Counted from the stretch's first letter, positions 49,951 through 59,908 are shown. The stretch: 64,000 nucleotides of DNA from Gammaproteobacteria bacterium (GCA_029861845.1 JAOTYM010000004.1:1-64000), one strand, 5' to 3'. Program-made: numbers and translations. The notes: generated by a model from the letters alone, not told the origin.

Positions 49951-50340
49951 TGCTAGCGCGCAAATCCTTCCTAATCGATGCGGCGGGTAAGCGCTTGATT
50001 TAACATGCAATTTTCACGCCAATCGTACGCCGACCCGCGATCGACCATGATCGCGTGCGCAAGAGCCGAACGAATGCATTGATAAACAATGGATTACGCG
50101 CACACAATGGTGCCCGGCCGCGTTCGTGGCTCGCGTTGGCCTGGGCAACCGATAAGGTATGAGTTGCCTGCCAACGTCACCCCGTGGGCGCCTTAGGTGC
50201 CCCCAAGCGTCGCCTGCAAAATCCGTCGACAGCGACGCCCACATCCAGGGGTCGACCCAGGCTAAGGCTGGGTTGGTGTGGCCGCCGGCATGCAAAGGAT
50301 GAAACAATAGCGACGCACCTTTATAGAGGCGCTAGATCTC

Positions 50341-50655
50341 GTGCACAAGCTTTACACCGCTGCCGACCTTCCGGAAGCTTACATTGTCCTGAATTTGTTA
50401 ACGCAGGCGCGCATCGAGGCGCGCGTGTTCAATGAGAACGCACAAGGTGGTTTGGGGGAGATACCATTCACCCATGCCTATCCAGAGGTTTGGCTTGTGG
50501 ATGAGGCGGACATGGAACGCGCCAATCAGGTGATCGAAAACTACGAATCGTCTGAAGTCGAAGGCAACATCTACTGTGACGGATGTCGCGAGGAAAACCC
50601 GGCTAACTTTCAGTATTGTTGGAACTGTGGCGAACTAATCAACGAGCGGCCGTGA
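50341..50655 (+). CDS. DUF2007-type putative signal-transducing domain with C-terminal zinc ribbon
   Basis: HKLYTAADLPEAYIVLNLLTQARIEARVFNENAQGGLGEIPF...PEVWLVDEADMERANQVI; C-term CDGCREENPANFQYCWNCGE. Confidence 0.85.
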   Translation: MHKLYTAADLPEAYIVLNLLTQARIEARVFNENAQGGLGEIPFTHAYPEVWLVDEADMERANQVIENYESSEVEGNIYCDGCREENPANFQYCWNCGELINERP

Positions 50656-50665
50656 GCGAATAGAC

Positions 50666-51769
50666 ATGACGACACCATCGGTTACAGCACCGACACAGTA
50701 TCGACTCGTACCGACTCGGCTACAGGAGCGCCGAGACAAATCAAGAACAAGTTGCCATCTCTGTCTGTGGCGCTGCACGCTTCGTCACGGTCAGCGTGGT
50801 CTTTGTCAGGCCCATGTTAATCGTCATGGCACGTTGTATAACCTCTCCTACGGAATAATATCTGCGATCGATGTAGGTCCGATTGAAGCTAAACCAGTGC
50901 GTCACTTCCGTCCCGGCAGCCGGATTATGTCTGTAGGTAGTTATGGTTGTAATTTTCGTTGTGGCGGTTGTCACAATCTCGAGATCTCATGGGGTGTGCA
51001 AGCACTCGATGCACTAGCCCGCGGCCAGGCGACGGCCGCCTACGCCCGACCCGAGGAGCTAGTGGAGGCAGCGCAACGCCATCAGGTTGATGGAATTGCC
51101 TTTACCTACTCCGAACCCGCGGTATGGCTTGAGTATGTTATCGACGTTTCTCGGTTAGCGCGAACAGCTGGACTATTCACAGTCTACGTTTCCAACAGCT
51201 TTGTGACGGATGAGGCGTTAACAATGATGGCGCCAGATGTTGATGTGCTGTGTTCGGATATAAAGAGTATGGATGATGCCTTTTACGCAGACATTTGCCG
51301 GGCGGCGTCCGTAGATCAGGTGCTGGCATCCATCGAGAAGGCCAATCGACTAGGTATTCATGTCGAAACTCGGACCAATGTGATACCCAGTCGAAACGAT
51401 GATCTCGAAATGTTAGGCCGCATCGCGGTATGGATCCGTGATCGTTTGGGCGCCGATAGCCCTTGGCATATCACGAAGTTCTTTCCTGCCTATAAGCTCA
51501 GCCATTTGCCGGCCACGCCGAGTGAGATCCTGTGGCGGGCACACGACACCGCACGAACGGCGGGCTTGCGCAATGTTTATGTTTACGACGACAAAGGTTG
51601 TGACTGTGCTGATGAAAATCTGCCGGTGGCGGCATATCTATCACAAGACCCCGCACAAGTGCATGCCGTAAAAAAATGTGCAGCCCCATGTTGCGGTGAT
51701 GACGGGGTGTTATTGAAGAAGTATGAGCAACGACTCGATTCGCGCGACCAATCAGCTGGTGATCGGTAG
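50666..51769 (+). CDS. Radical SAM protein, PflA/AmrS-like
   Basis: CHLCLWRCTLRHGQRGLCQAHVNRHGTLYNLSYG, SVGSYGCNFRCGGCHNLEISWG (CX3CX2C), GIAFTYSEPAVWLEY. Confidence 0.88.
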   Translation: MTTPSVTAPTQYRLVPTRLQERRDKSRTSCHLCLWRCTLRHGQRGLCQAHVNRHGTLYNLSYGIISAIDVGPIEAKPVRHFRPGSRIMSVGSYGCNFRCGGCHNLEISWGVQALDALARGQATAAYARPEELVEAAQRHQVDGIAFTYSEPAVWLEYVIDVSRLARTAGLFTVYVSNSFVTDEALTMMAPDVDVLCSDIKSMDDAFYADICRAASVDQVLASIEKANRLGIHVETRTNVIPSRNDDLEMLGRIAVWIRDRLGADSPWHITKFFPAYKLSHLPATPSEILWRAHDTARTAGLRNVYVYDDKGCDCADENLPVAAYLSQDPAQVHAVKKCAAPCCGDDGVLLKKYEQRLDSRDQSAGDR

Positions 51770-51783
51770 GGTGAGACAGGGTA

Positions 51784-52956
51784 TTACATGCGGGCGCTTA
51801 GCTCGGCCTCAGCCATAACCTTAAACCGCAATAAGTCGCCGCCGATATAAGACCAGGGTGTGTTTTGCTCGGAGATGATCTCCGAGAATTTCTTGGAGAA
51901 TTTGGCGTATTTGTGCGTATCTTTTTCTGGCAGCGCTTCCGCTGTCGTTTCCACGAACGGGATTAGAACCTCGATCTTCTGTAGTTTCTCGCGCTTGGAA
52001 CGAATATCCCGATCTTCTTCCTTGGACCGGAAGTAGATGTCTGCGTTAGACATCATCGGCGCAATTGCCCGATTTAGATTCCCAAAGTCTAGCTTGAACA
52101 TCCCATACGAGCGTTGATATAGCTTAAACAATTCAATCATGTCATGTTTCGTTTTGATCAGGCGCGGGTGTGCTTTGAGACCCGTACGGCATATCGAATA
52201 CACGTCCTCATAGCTAGCTTCCTTCAAGTTGAGACTATCTTGAGTTTTTTCCCGCATGTCTGGGTTCATTACCATTTGGCACATTTCCTTCAAGTCAGCC
52301 AATATCTCGTTTACTTCCTCAGCCATTAGGCGCGACTTGTGTTTGGCGGATTTTAGTTTTTTCTCTGCTTCACCGTAATCGAATGTCTGCACAACATCCT
52401 CCTTGATTCTTGCTTCGATCTGGCTGCGTGCCCGCGCTCCAAGTGCTCCCGATAGTCTATCCTTAAGGCGGTGCCTTGCTTCTTGGGCAATACGGTGCTC
52501 ATTCGCGCACCTGGCCTCGTTCTCTTTCACACCGATGTATCTTTCCATCGTGCCATGGAGGACGCGGATACGGTTTAGAAACTCGCGGGAAAACAACACA
52601 AACGGGCCAACAAAATCACTGTTCTCCTCCGCTGTTATTTTTAGGCGATCGAATTGGCGGGCTAATGCACTAAGCTTTTTTTCGAGCGTCTCTGCACTTC
52701 GCGATATGCCGGCCAGAATCGTGGATACGTCGGTAAACGCTTTGTTGATAGTCTTGGTTGTCTTCAATATCAAGATTAGCTTGCGCAACATGGTTTCTTC
52801 GCCGCTGGTCCGCAGAAATAATGCTTGCAGGCTCTTTTTGGCGTCCTCGAGCTGGCTGTCCGTCAGCAGCTCATGCTCTTCGATGTACGCCAACGTTGTC
52901 ATCGAGATAAGCGCCTCTTTGAGCTGGGCATCTACGATTTTGTTGGCGGTTTGCAT
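51784..52956 (-). CDS. Uncharacterised alpha-helical/coiled-coil protein (390 aa)
   Basis: Long ORF, charged heptad-like sequence, no recognised motif. Confidence 0.75.
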   Translation of the reverse strand: MQTANKIVDAQLKEALISMTTLAYIEEHELLTDSQLEDAKKSLQALFLRTSGEETMLRKLILILKTTKTINKAFTDVSTILAGISRSAETLEKKLSALARQFDRLKITAEENSDFVGPFVLFSREFLNRIRVLHGTMERYIGVKENEARCANEHRIAQEARHRLKDRLSGALGARARSQIEARIKEDVVQTFDYGEAEKKLKSAKHKSRLMAEEVNEILADLKEMCQMVMNPDMREKTQDSLNLKEASYEDVYSICRTGLKAHPRLIKTKHDMIELFKLYQRSYGMFKLDFGNLNRAIAPMMSNADIYFRSKEEDRDIRSKREKLQKIEVLIPFVETTAEALPEKDTHKYAKFSKKFSEIISEQNTPWSYIGGDLLRFKVMAEAELSARM

Positions 52957-53133
52957 GGCAGAAGGACGGTATCTCGGCTGAAAGAACGGGGCCTATCTTG
53001 CCTAAAGTGGGGCACGTCCCCCGACCTCTGTCTCGAGGCTACGGCTTACACTTTTTATGATAGCATTTTTCCCTATTTAGGCATGTAGAAAACCCGGAAA
53101 TCACGCGCCGCGCACTATCGGTGGAGGAAGATT

Positions 53134-54021
53134 ATGAAACGCATTGCCCTATATTTGGCGACTAATATAGCCGTACTGGTTGTGCTTAGCGTCTCGATGC
53201 GATTGCTTGGTATCGAGCGTCTGCTCGATAAGCAGGGGGTAGGCCTTGATTACAATGCGCTATTGATCTTTGCCGCCATTATCGGATTCAGCGGGTCGCT
53301 AATCTCGCTGGCGATCTCGAAGTGGACAGCAAAACGCCTGACTGGGGCTCGAATCATCGAGCAACCGACAAATTCTACCGAGACCTGGTTGTTCGAAACG
53401 GTGAAACGCCAGGCGCAACGGGCGGGCATTGGCATGCCTGAGGTCGCGGTCTACGATTCTCCGGACATGAACGCCTTTGCTACCGGGATACGGCGAAATC
53501 ACGCGTTGGTGGCGGTCAGCACAGGGCTCTTGCAGTCCATGGGACAAGACGAAGTGGAGGCGGTGCTCGCGCACGAAGTCACGCATGTCGCCAACGGCGA
53601 CATGATAACTCTGGCGCTGATTCAGGGAGTGGTTAACACGTTCGTTGTCTTTTTGTCGCGCGTCATCGGCCACATTGTGGATCGCGCGGTATTCAAAACT
53701 GAGCGTGGGCATGGCCCTGCGTTTTGGATTACAGCCATCATCGCCGAGTTGGTATTGGCGGTATTGGCGAGCACGATCGTCATGTGGTTTAGTCGGCAGC
53801 GTGAATTTCGCGCCGATGCCGGCGGTGCGAAACTGGCTGGAACCGACAAGATGATAAGGGCCTTGGAGTCACTTAAACGTGGTGTCGGTGAGCGACACTT
53901 GCCCGATCAGATGGCCGCCTTTGGGATTTCTGGCGGTATCGGTCGAGGAATCAAACGGCTTTTCACTACACATCCGCCGCTGGACGAGCGTATCGCCGCG
54001 CTGCAACGTAGATCGGCATAG
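53134..54021 (+). CDS. htpX: Protease HtpX homolog (M48)
   Basis: [75 protein letters not shown]. Confidence 0.97.
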   Translation: MKRIALYLATNIAVLVVLSVSMRLLGIERLLDKQGVGLDYNALLIFAAIIGFSGSLISLAISKWTAKRLTGARIIEQPTNSTETWLFETVKRQAQRAGIGMPEVAVYDSPDMNAFATGIRRNHALVAVSTGLLQSMGQDEVEAVLAHEVTHVANGDMITLALIQGVVNTFVVFLSRVIGHIVDRAVFKTERGHGPAFWITAIIAELVLAVLASTIVMWFSRQREFRADAGGAKLAGTDKMIRALESLKRGVGERHLPDQMAAFGISGGIGRGIKRLFTTHPPLDERIAALQRRSA

Positions 54022-54055
54022 TAGGGGGGAATCAAACGCGTGGTTGACGCGTTGG

Positions 54056-54847
54056 TTATTGGCACACGGGCAATGCTAGCGCTTGCAGTATATCGCCGTT
54101 ACGTCGATCTTGCACGAATGCAACAACGCCCAAATCCTTCGCCTTCCAATCTTTGGCTAGTGTTAAAGTCTCATCAAACTTCATCCCACCTGATTTGAGG
54201 CGAATCGGTCCAACGAATTGGCGCGCAACGAAGTTATGAGTCAACGTACGCCCAGTGTTTTCGCCCGCCTTTACGTTTCGCTTTAGCTTGTTTTCGTAAA
54301 GTACGATGTAGGCATCAACACTGTGCCTATCAGTAGCATCGGGTACGTCGGCGTTTGCCATTATTTGTAACTGCCTGGCATCCTGTTTAAGGTTTATCTG
54401 CAGCTGCGCACGCGCCTTGGACCGATTAATGTCGGCGATCGCTTTATTGACACTCTGCGCGCGCCAAGGTCGAAAATCTTTGCCATTCAAAAGGAATTGT
54501 GGGGTATAGATCGTGGGCAAACGGTTGATGGCTCCCATGCGACGTTGGCGCTCGGTGAATTTGCTTTGTGCAAAAGGGTCGCGCCAGCCGAGGTAATCCC
54601 AATAGTCCACATGTAGGGCAAGTGGGACTACCTGATCTGCGCCTAATTCGCGCGCCGGCAACGAACTCAACAATCGGTCCGCCGGCGGGCAGCTACTGCA
54701 CCCTTCAGAGGTATAAAGCTCAAGCAAAGCCACGGTGTGCTTGCCGCTGCTGGCCGAGCACTCCTGGGTTGCGGCCGGGCTGGTGGCAGATGCCAGTGAG
54801 AATCCCAGCGTAAGGAGAGATGCGACAAGCTTTTTCGATAATCTCAT
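54056..54847 (-). CDS. DUF1223 secreted thioredoxin-fold protein
   Basis: Signal peptide; VALLELYTSEGCSSCPPADRLLSSL; ALHVDYWDYLGWRDPFAQSKFTERQR; YTPQFLLNGKDFRPW. Confidence 0.93.
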   Translation of the reverse strand: MRLSKKLVASLLTLGFSLASATSPAATQECSASSGKHTVALLELYTSEGCSSCPPADRLLSSLPARELGADQVVPLALHVDYWDYLGWRDPFAQSKFTERQRRMGAINRLPTIYTPQFLLNGKDFRPWRAQSVNKAIADINRSKARAQLQINLKQDARQLQIMANADVPDATDRHSVDAYIVLYENKLKRNVKAGENTGRTLTHNFVARQFVGPIRLKSGGMKFDETLTLAKDWKAKDLGVVAFVQDRRNGDILQALALPVCQ

Positions 54848-54922
54848 AGCGAAATTATTACCCCGAAATTGAACATTGTACAGGACCGCCGATCTAATTT
54901 TTCCAACAACCCCAAGAAGTGC

Positions 54923-54940
54923 TGTGATAGTTTTGTGATA
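54923..54940 (+). promoter_or_regulatory. Direct-repeat response-regulator box (TGTGATA-gttt-TGTGATA) upstream of the response regulator
   Basis: Exact 7-mer repeat with 4-bp spacer (11-bp period), 51 bp upstream of the start codon; TATCTA -10-like hexamer 14 bp downstream. Confidence 0.65.
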
Positions 54941-54990
54941 ATCCCATGTTTTCCTATCTAATGTTTTTCTAGTGGCTGAGGAGCTACCGC

Positions 54991-55713
54991 GTGCCCCGCA
55001 AGATTCTCGTCATCGAAGACAGTCGTGATATAGCCCATTTATTGGAGCTCCACCTCCCTGACCTCGGCTGTGAGGTTGACGTGGTTCACGATGGTTGTGT
55101 TGGTTTGGAACGTGCGCTCGGCACGCCTTACGATTTAATTATTCTGGATCTGATGCTCCCTGGTGTGGAAGGCCTGGATATCTGTCGGCGACTTCGGGCG
55201 AGACCGAACTACACGCCGATCTTGATGTTAACTGCCAAGTCGTCGGAATTCGATCGCGTTCTGGGGCTGGAGGTGGGAGCAGATGATTATCTCACAAAGC
55301 CTTTCAGCATTCGTGAGTTGTTAGCACGAGTGAAGGCCCTGTTCCGTCGGTTGGATGCGCTTGCTTCGCAATCGCTACTTGCTCCCGGCGAAACTATTCA
55401 TATCGGCGATCTTGCTATTGACGCAGAGAAGCGCAAAGTCACTCTAGGGAATAGGCAGATTGAGTTGACGGCCAAGGAATTCGATCTACTTGTACAATTT
55501 GCTCACCACCCAGGCCGTGTCTATACACGGTCACAGCTGCTAGATCTTGTCTGGGGATATGGCCACGTTGGCTACGAACATACCGTTAACTCCCATATCA
55601 ACCGACTGCGCGCTAAGATCGAACAAGACCCCGCTCGGCCGCGCTACATTCTTACGGTTTGGGGGGTTGGTTATAAGTTCTTCGAAGCCAGCGAACAACA
55701 ACGGCAGGTCTAA
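54991..55713 (+). CDS. OmpR/PhoB-family response regulator
   Basis: ILVIEDSRDIAHLLELHL, LIILDLMLPGVEGLDICRRLR, PILMLTAK, DDYLTKPFSIRELLARVKAL; C-term wHTH LTAKEFDLLVQFAHHPGRVYTRSQLLDLVWGY. Confidence 0.96.
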   Translation: MPRKILVIEDSRDIAHLLELHLPDLGCEVDVVHDGCVGLERALGTPYDLIILDLMLPGVEGLDICRRLRARPNYTPILMLTAKSSEFDRVLGLEVGADDYLTKPFSIRELLARVKALFRRLDALASQSLLAPGETIHIGDLAIDAEKRKVTLGNRQIELTAKEFDLLVQFAHHPGRVYTRSQLLDLVWGYGHVGYEHTVNSHINRLRAKIEQDPARPRYILTVWGVGYKFFEASEQQRQV

Positions 55714-57188
55714 TGTTTAAGACCTTATACGCTAAGCTGGCCATTGCGTTGGTGGTGTTGTTGAGTCTGATCGCCATTTTTTACATCCTATTGACCTTGT
55801 ATTCCACCCGTCTGTATCTGCAAGAGGTCGACCAGAAATTTAATCGTACACTGGCTGCAAACCTGCTTGCTGACAAGGATCTGATGACGGGAGATCGGGT
55901 CAACGACGCAGTGCTTCAGGAGATATTTCATATGTACATGGTGATCAATCCCAACATTGAAATATACCTGTTGGATGAGCGCGGCACGATCTTGGCTTTT
56001 TCGGCGCCGCCGGGAAAGGTAAAGCGTAACAAGGTTTCACTGGAACCAGTTAGAAAGTTCCTAAGCAGCCCCGATCGTCTCCCTATTCTTGGTAGCGATC
56101 CACGTAGCCTTGATCGTAAAAAGGTATTTTCGGTTGCACCAGTAGTATCGGAAGGTAGAACGCAGGGTTACTTGTATGTTGTTTTGGGTGGGGAGGACTA
56201 TCATTCAGTCGCACGGTTGCTGGAGGGCAGCTACGTTCTGCGTTTGAGCACTTGGACGGTGGTGGCCAGCTTGCTGCTTGGACTGGTGGCCGGGCTTGTC
56301 CTTTTCAACTTTCTCACCAGAAGGCTTGCTCGACTTTCCGCCGCGATGAAGGCCTTCCAAGAAAACGACCTCACAGAGCTTGATATAACTCAAGAGCTAG
56401 ATGCGTCATCGGGTGACGAGATAAGCCAACTCGGCGCAACGTTCAAGGAGATGGCCGAACGGCTAGCTCAGCAGATGCACGCGCTCAAGAAAACAGACAG
56501 GTTGAGGCGCGAGCTGGTCGCTAATGTTTCGCACGATCTTCGAACACCTATTGCGTCACTGCAAGGCTACTTAGAGACCTTGTTGCTCAAAGAGGGGAAA
56601 CTATCGGCGGTAGAGCAACGCAAATATCTTAAGATTGCTATGCGGCACAGCGAGCAGTTGGCTAAATTGGTGGCTGAGCTGTTCGAGCTTGCAAAGCTGG
56701 ATTCGCAAGAGATCCAACTTCAGCGTGAGCCTTTCGCGCTGGCCGAGTTGGTGCAAGACATGCTGCTCAATTTTCAGCTCGTATCAGAAAATACAGGTGT
56801 GAAGTTGGAACCGGACATTCCTAAGGACCTCCCACTCGTCTCTGGGGATATCGCGTTGATCGAGCGAGTGCTTGAGAATCTGATGGAGAACGCGTTTCGC
56901 CACACACCACAGGGCGGCGCGGTGAAGATAATCGTTTGCCTGGAAGAGAATGTGGTCGTGGTCTACGTAACCGATAACGGTTGCGGTATCGCGCCAGACG
57001 ACCTGGCCCACATCTTCGATCGCTTCTATCAGGTGCGGAGAAATGCGCGAGAGAGGACGACGGGGGCGGGACTTGGATTAGCGATTGCGAAGCGTATCTT
57101 GGATCTTCATGGAACACCCATCGAAGTGCAAAGCGAGCTCAATGTCGGTACGACTTTTCAATTCTCACTTCCCGTCAGCAGTGCTTGA
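55713..57188 (+). CDS. Sensor histidine kinase with HAMP domain
   Basis: Two TM segments; LVANVSHDLRTPIASLQGYLETLL (H box), NLMENAFRHTPQGG (N box), VTDNGCGIAPDDLAHIFDRFY, GAGLGLAIAKRILDLH. Confidence 0.96.
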   Translation: MFKTLYAKLAIALVVLLSLIAIFYILLTLYSTRLYLQEVDQKFNRTLAANLLADKDLMTGDRVNDAVLQEIFHMYMVINPNIEIYLLDERGTILAFSAPPGKVKRNKVSLEPVRKFLSSPDRLPILGSDPRSLDRKKVFSVAPVVSEGRTQGYLYVVLGGEDYHSVARLLEGSYVLRLSTWTVVASLLLGLVAGLVLFNFLTRRLARLSAAMKAFQENDLTELDITQELDASSGDEISQLGATFKEMAERLAQQMHALKKTDRLRRELVANVSHDLRTPIASLQGYLETLLLKEGKLSAVEQRKYLKIAMRHSEQLAKLVAELFELAKLDSQEIQLQREPFALAELVQDMLLNFQLVSENTGVKLEPDIPKDLPLVSGDIALIERVLENLMENAFRHTPQGGAVKIIVCLEENVVVVYVTDNGCGIAPDDLAHIFDRFYQVRRNARERTTGAGLGLAIAKRILDLHGTPIEVQSELNVGTTFQFSLPVSSA

Positions 57189-57227
57189 CAAGCTCTTACA
57201 TTGGCCCATCAATTCTTCTAGCTACTG

Positions 57228-57267
57228 TGTTATGGAAATGTGAACTTTCCGTGACGTTGTTGTGATT
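57228..57267 (+). promoter_or_regulatory. Four tandem 11-bp-period repeats (putative response-regulator box array) upstream of the spondin-domain gene
   Basis: TGTTATG-gaaa-TGTGAAC-tttc-CGTGACG-ttgt-TGTGATT; same 7+4 architecture as 54923..54940. Confidence 0.6.
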
Positions 57268-57362
57268 TACCAGTGGCAAGCTTTATGACGCCCTTGGAAA
57301 GGGGTGGCGCGCTAACGCGTGTCTAACTTTGCGTAACAACCCTAGAAAGAAGGAGATCGAAA

Positions 57363-58070
57363 ATGCAGCGATTGTGTTCACTATCAACACTAGTATTGAC
57401 CGCCATGTTTCTGGTTGCCGGCCCCGTGTCGGCAAGCGGAAATGATGGGTCGGTCAAATATGACGTCACGATTACTAACCTAACGCGGGGTCAGACATTT
57501 ACGCCTATCCTTGTAGCGAGTCACAAAAAGGGTGTGAAGCTATTCGAGGTCGGATCGGAGGCCAGCGAGCAATTGGCGCTATTGGCCGAGGACGGTGCTA
57601 CCCAGCCGCTCTCAGATCTGCTTCTTGACTCCGGCCGCGTCTTCGAGGTAACCAACTCTGGCGGTCTGCTTTTGCCAGGTGAGAGCGTAACGATCGCCAT
57701 CAAAACTCGCGGCCAATTCAATCGCATCTCTATGGCGGCGATGTTGATTCCGACCAATGACGGGTTCTTCTCGATTCAAGGGGCTAGGGCATGGCCGGGT
57801 AACAGCGCTCGCGTCCTCTTTTCTCCTGCCTACGATGCCGGTAGCGAGCCCAATGACGAGTTGTGCGAGAACATTCCGGGACCTGTATGTGGCGGTGTTG
57901 GCGCCTCGCCGGGCGCAGGTGGTGAGGGCTACGTGCACATCCATGCTGGTGTTCACGGTATCAGCGGCCTGGCGGAGCCCCTGACCCCAGATGCAACTGG
58001 GGGCCTAAATCCGGCAGAGCGCGACTGGCGTAACCCAGTTGCCAAAATAACGATTCAGCGCAGCAAGTAA
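57363..58070 (+). CDS. Spondin-domain secreted protein
   Basis: Signal peptide; YDVTITNLTRGQTFTPILVASHKKGVKLFEVGSEASEQLALLAEDG...; VHIHAGVHGISGL. Confidence 0.88.
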   Translation: MQRLCSLSTLVLTAMFLVAGPVSASGNDGSVKYDVTITNLTRGQTFTPILVASHKKGVKLFEVGSEASEQLALLAEDGATQPLSDLLLDSGRVFEVTNSGGLLLPGESVTIAIKTRGQFNRISMAAMLIPTNDGFFSIQGARAWPGNSARVLFSPAYDAGSEPNDELCENIPGPVCGGVGASPGAGGEGYVHIHAGVHGISGLAEPLTPDATGGLNPAERDWRNPVAKITIQRSK

Positions 58071-58110
58071 ACGCACTCGCCTTTGTGGGTGCCGCGGTCG
58101 GATTAATTCA

Positions 58111-58153
58111 GCTGCGGCTCGGCGCTACGCGCACGGCCGCAGCCTTTTCTTTC
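58111..58153 (+). terminator. Possible terminator downstream of the spondin gene
   Basis: GCTGCGGC ... GCCGCAGC 8-bp arms (17-nt loop) followed by CTTTTCTTTC. Confidence 0.45.
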
Positions 58154-58213
58154 GCGAGACACTGCCGCGCTGAATGCCAATAGGTAGGACGTTGTACAAT
58201 AAGGGCGATATAC

Positions 58214-58230
58214 TTGTAAGTACTTTACAA
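58214..58230. promoter_or_regulatory. Inverted repeat upstream of msrP
   Basis: TTGTAA-GTACT-TTACAA perfect 6-bp arms, ~60 bp upstream of the msrP start. Confidence 0.45.
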
Positions 58231-58289
58231 TCCGGGAACCATGTAGGTGATCGAGGTCGGGATAATCGTGACTGATAGAAGGACGGAAG

Positions 58290-59267
58290 ATGTTGCTCAT
58301 AAAGCAAGCACCGGATATTAAGAATTCCGAAATTACCGACAAGAAGTTTTTTGATCGACGACGGCAGTTCTTGCAGACCGCGGCGACCGCGGTGGCCACC
58401 ACCATGGTTGCCCCGGGCCTGCTAGTTCCGGATACAACTCATGCCGGTGAGAAACTCCAGAACGTAGGCAAGTCTTCCTACCAGCTTGATGAGAAACTCA
58501 CCACGTACGCAGACATCACGAGCTACAATAACTTCTACGAGTTCGGCACCGACAAGCGTTCACCGGCGAAACTCGCCCACAAGATGAAAACCCGGCCCTG
58601 GACTATCACCGTAGAAGGTGAGATCGCCAAACCCGGCAACTATGATATCGACGATTTCATAAAGCCCCATACGCTGGAAGAGCGCGTCTATCGACTGCGT
58701 TGTGTCGAGGCTTGGTCTATGATTATCCCGTGGGTAGGTTTTCCGCTGGCCGATGTCATCAAGCGTTTTGAGCCGAACTCGCGGGCCAAATACGTCCAGT
58801 TCGTCACACTTTATAACCCTGAGCAAATGCCTGGCCAAGTCAAAGGTCTGTTTGGCGGTGGTTTGGACTGGCCCTATGTCGAGGGCTTGCGTATGAACGA
58901 GGCCCTGCACCCACTGACCATATTCGCGGTCGGCCTTTATGGTGAAGTATTACCGAATCAGAATGGCGCACCGATACGCTTGGTGGTGCCATGGAAATAC
59001 GGTTTCAAGAGCATAAAGTCCATCGTTAAAATGCGGTTTGTAGAGGAACAACCGCCAACCACCTGGAACAAGGCGGCGCCGCGGGAGTATGGTTTTTATT
59101 CCAACGTAAATCCCAAGGTTGATCATCCGCGCTGGAGCCAGAGCCACGAACGGCGTATTGGCGAAGACAACCTGTTTTCTCCCAAACGCCCAACCCCGAT
59201 GTTCAATGGTTACGCTGATCAGGTAGCCAGTCTTTATGCTGGCATGGATTTAGAAAAGAACTACTAG
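58290..59267 (+). CDS. msrP: Protein-methionine-sulfoxide reductase catalytic subunit MsrP (YedY), Tat-exported
   Basis: Tat-like [81 protein letters not shown]. Confidence 0.97.
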   Translation: MLLIKQAPDIKNSEITDKKFFDRRRQFLQTAATAVATTMVAPGLLVPDTTHAGEKLQNVGKSSYQLDEKLTTYADITSYNNFYEFGTDKRSPAKLAHKMKTRPWTITVEGEIAKPGNYDIDDFIKPHTLEERVYRLRCVEAWSMIIPWVGFPLADVIKRFEPNSRAKYVQFVTLYNPEQMPGQVKGLFGGGLDWPYVEGLRMNEALHPLTIFAVGLYGEVLPNQNGAPIRLVVPWKYGFKSIKSIVKMRFVEEQPPTTWNKAAPREYGFYSNVNPKVDHPRWSQSHERRIGEDNLFSPKRPTPMFNGYADQVASLYAGMDLEKNY

Positions 59268-59284
59268 ACTAGCGGCTGAAGTCC

Positions 59285-59908
59285 ATGACCCAGATCCAGT
59301 GGATCCGGTGGATAGCGAAGCCGGTTCTTTTTGTCTTGTGTTTAGCACCATTGGCGTGGCTAGTATGGGATGGTGTGACCAACAACCTCGGTGCCAATCC
59401 GGTGGAGACGGTTCGGCGCTATACCGGTGATTGGACATTGCGGTTTCTGCTTATTGCTCTCACCGTTACGCCGTTGCGTCGGCTAACCGGTTGGCATGTC
59501 GTGATTCGTCTGCGGCGTATGTTGGGTCTTTTCGCATTCCTCTACGCCTGCTTGCATTTCGTAAGCTATATCTGGCTCGATCAGTTCTTCATGTGGGACG
59601 CGATTATCGAAGATATCCTTGACCGACCCTACATCACGGTAGGGGTGGCCAGTTTCTTATTGCTCATCCCGCTTGCGGTAACATCCACTAATGGTATGGT
59701 CCGACGACTAGGGGGGCGACGCTGGCAGCGGCTGCACCAGCTGGTGTACGTGATCGCCGTTTTGGGCGTGATCCATTTTTTATGGCTCGTCAAAAGTGAT
59801 ATCTCTGAGCCGGTCATTTATGGCGCCATACTGGCCTTGTTGCTCGGCTTTCGATTGTTTTGGCACCTGCGTGGCCGGTCTCGGCAGCCGGCCGGCGCTA
59901 GCGGCTAA
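59285..59908 (+). CDS. msrQ: Heme-binding membrane subunit MsrQ (YedZ)
   Basis: NPVETVRRYTGDWTLRFLLIALTVTPLRRLTG...RRMLGLFAFLYACLHFVSYIWLDQ...RLHQLVYVIAVLGVIHFLWLVK. Confidence 0.96.
   Translation: MTQIQWIRWIAKPVLFVLCLAPLAWLVWDGVTNNLGANPVETVRRYTGDWTLRFLLIALTVTPLRRLTGWHVVIRLRRMLGLFAFLYACLHFVSYIWLDQFFMWDAIIEDILDRPYITVGVASFLLLIPLAVTSTNGMVRRLGGRRWQRLHQLVYVIAVLGVIHFLWLVKSDISEPVIYGAILALLLGFRLFWHLRGRSRQPAGASG

Noticed and set aside
50666-51769. Complete AmmeMemoRadiSam system
   Set aside because: Only the AmrS-like radical SAM component is here; no MEMO1- or AMMECR1-like neighbour was seen.
53040-53133. sigma32 promoter for htpX
   Set aside because: Only a weak CCCTATTT-like match with poor spacing to a TTGAA-like -35; not supportable.
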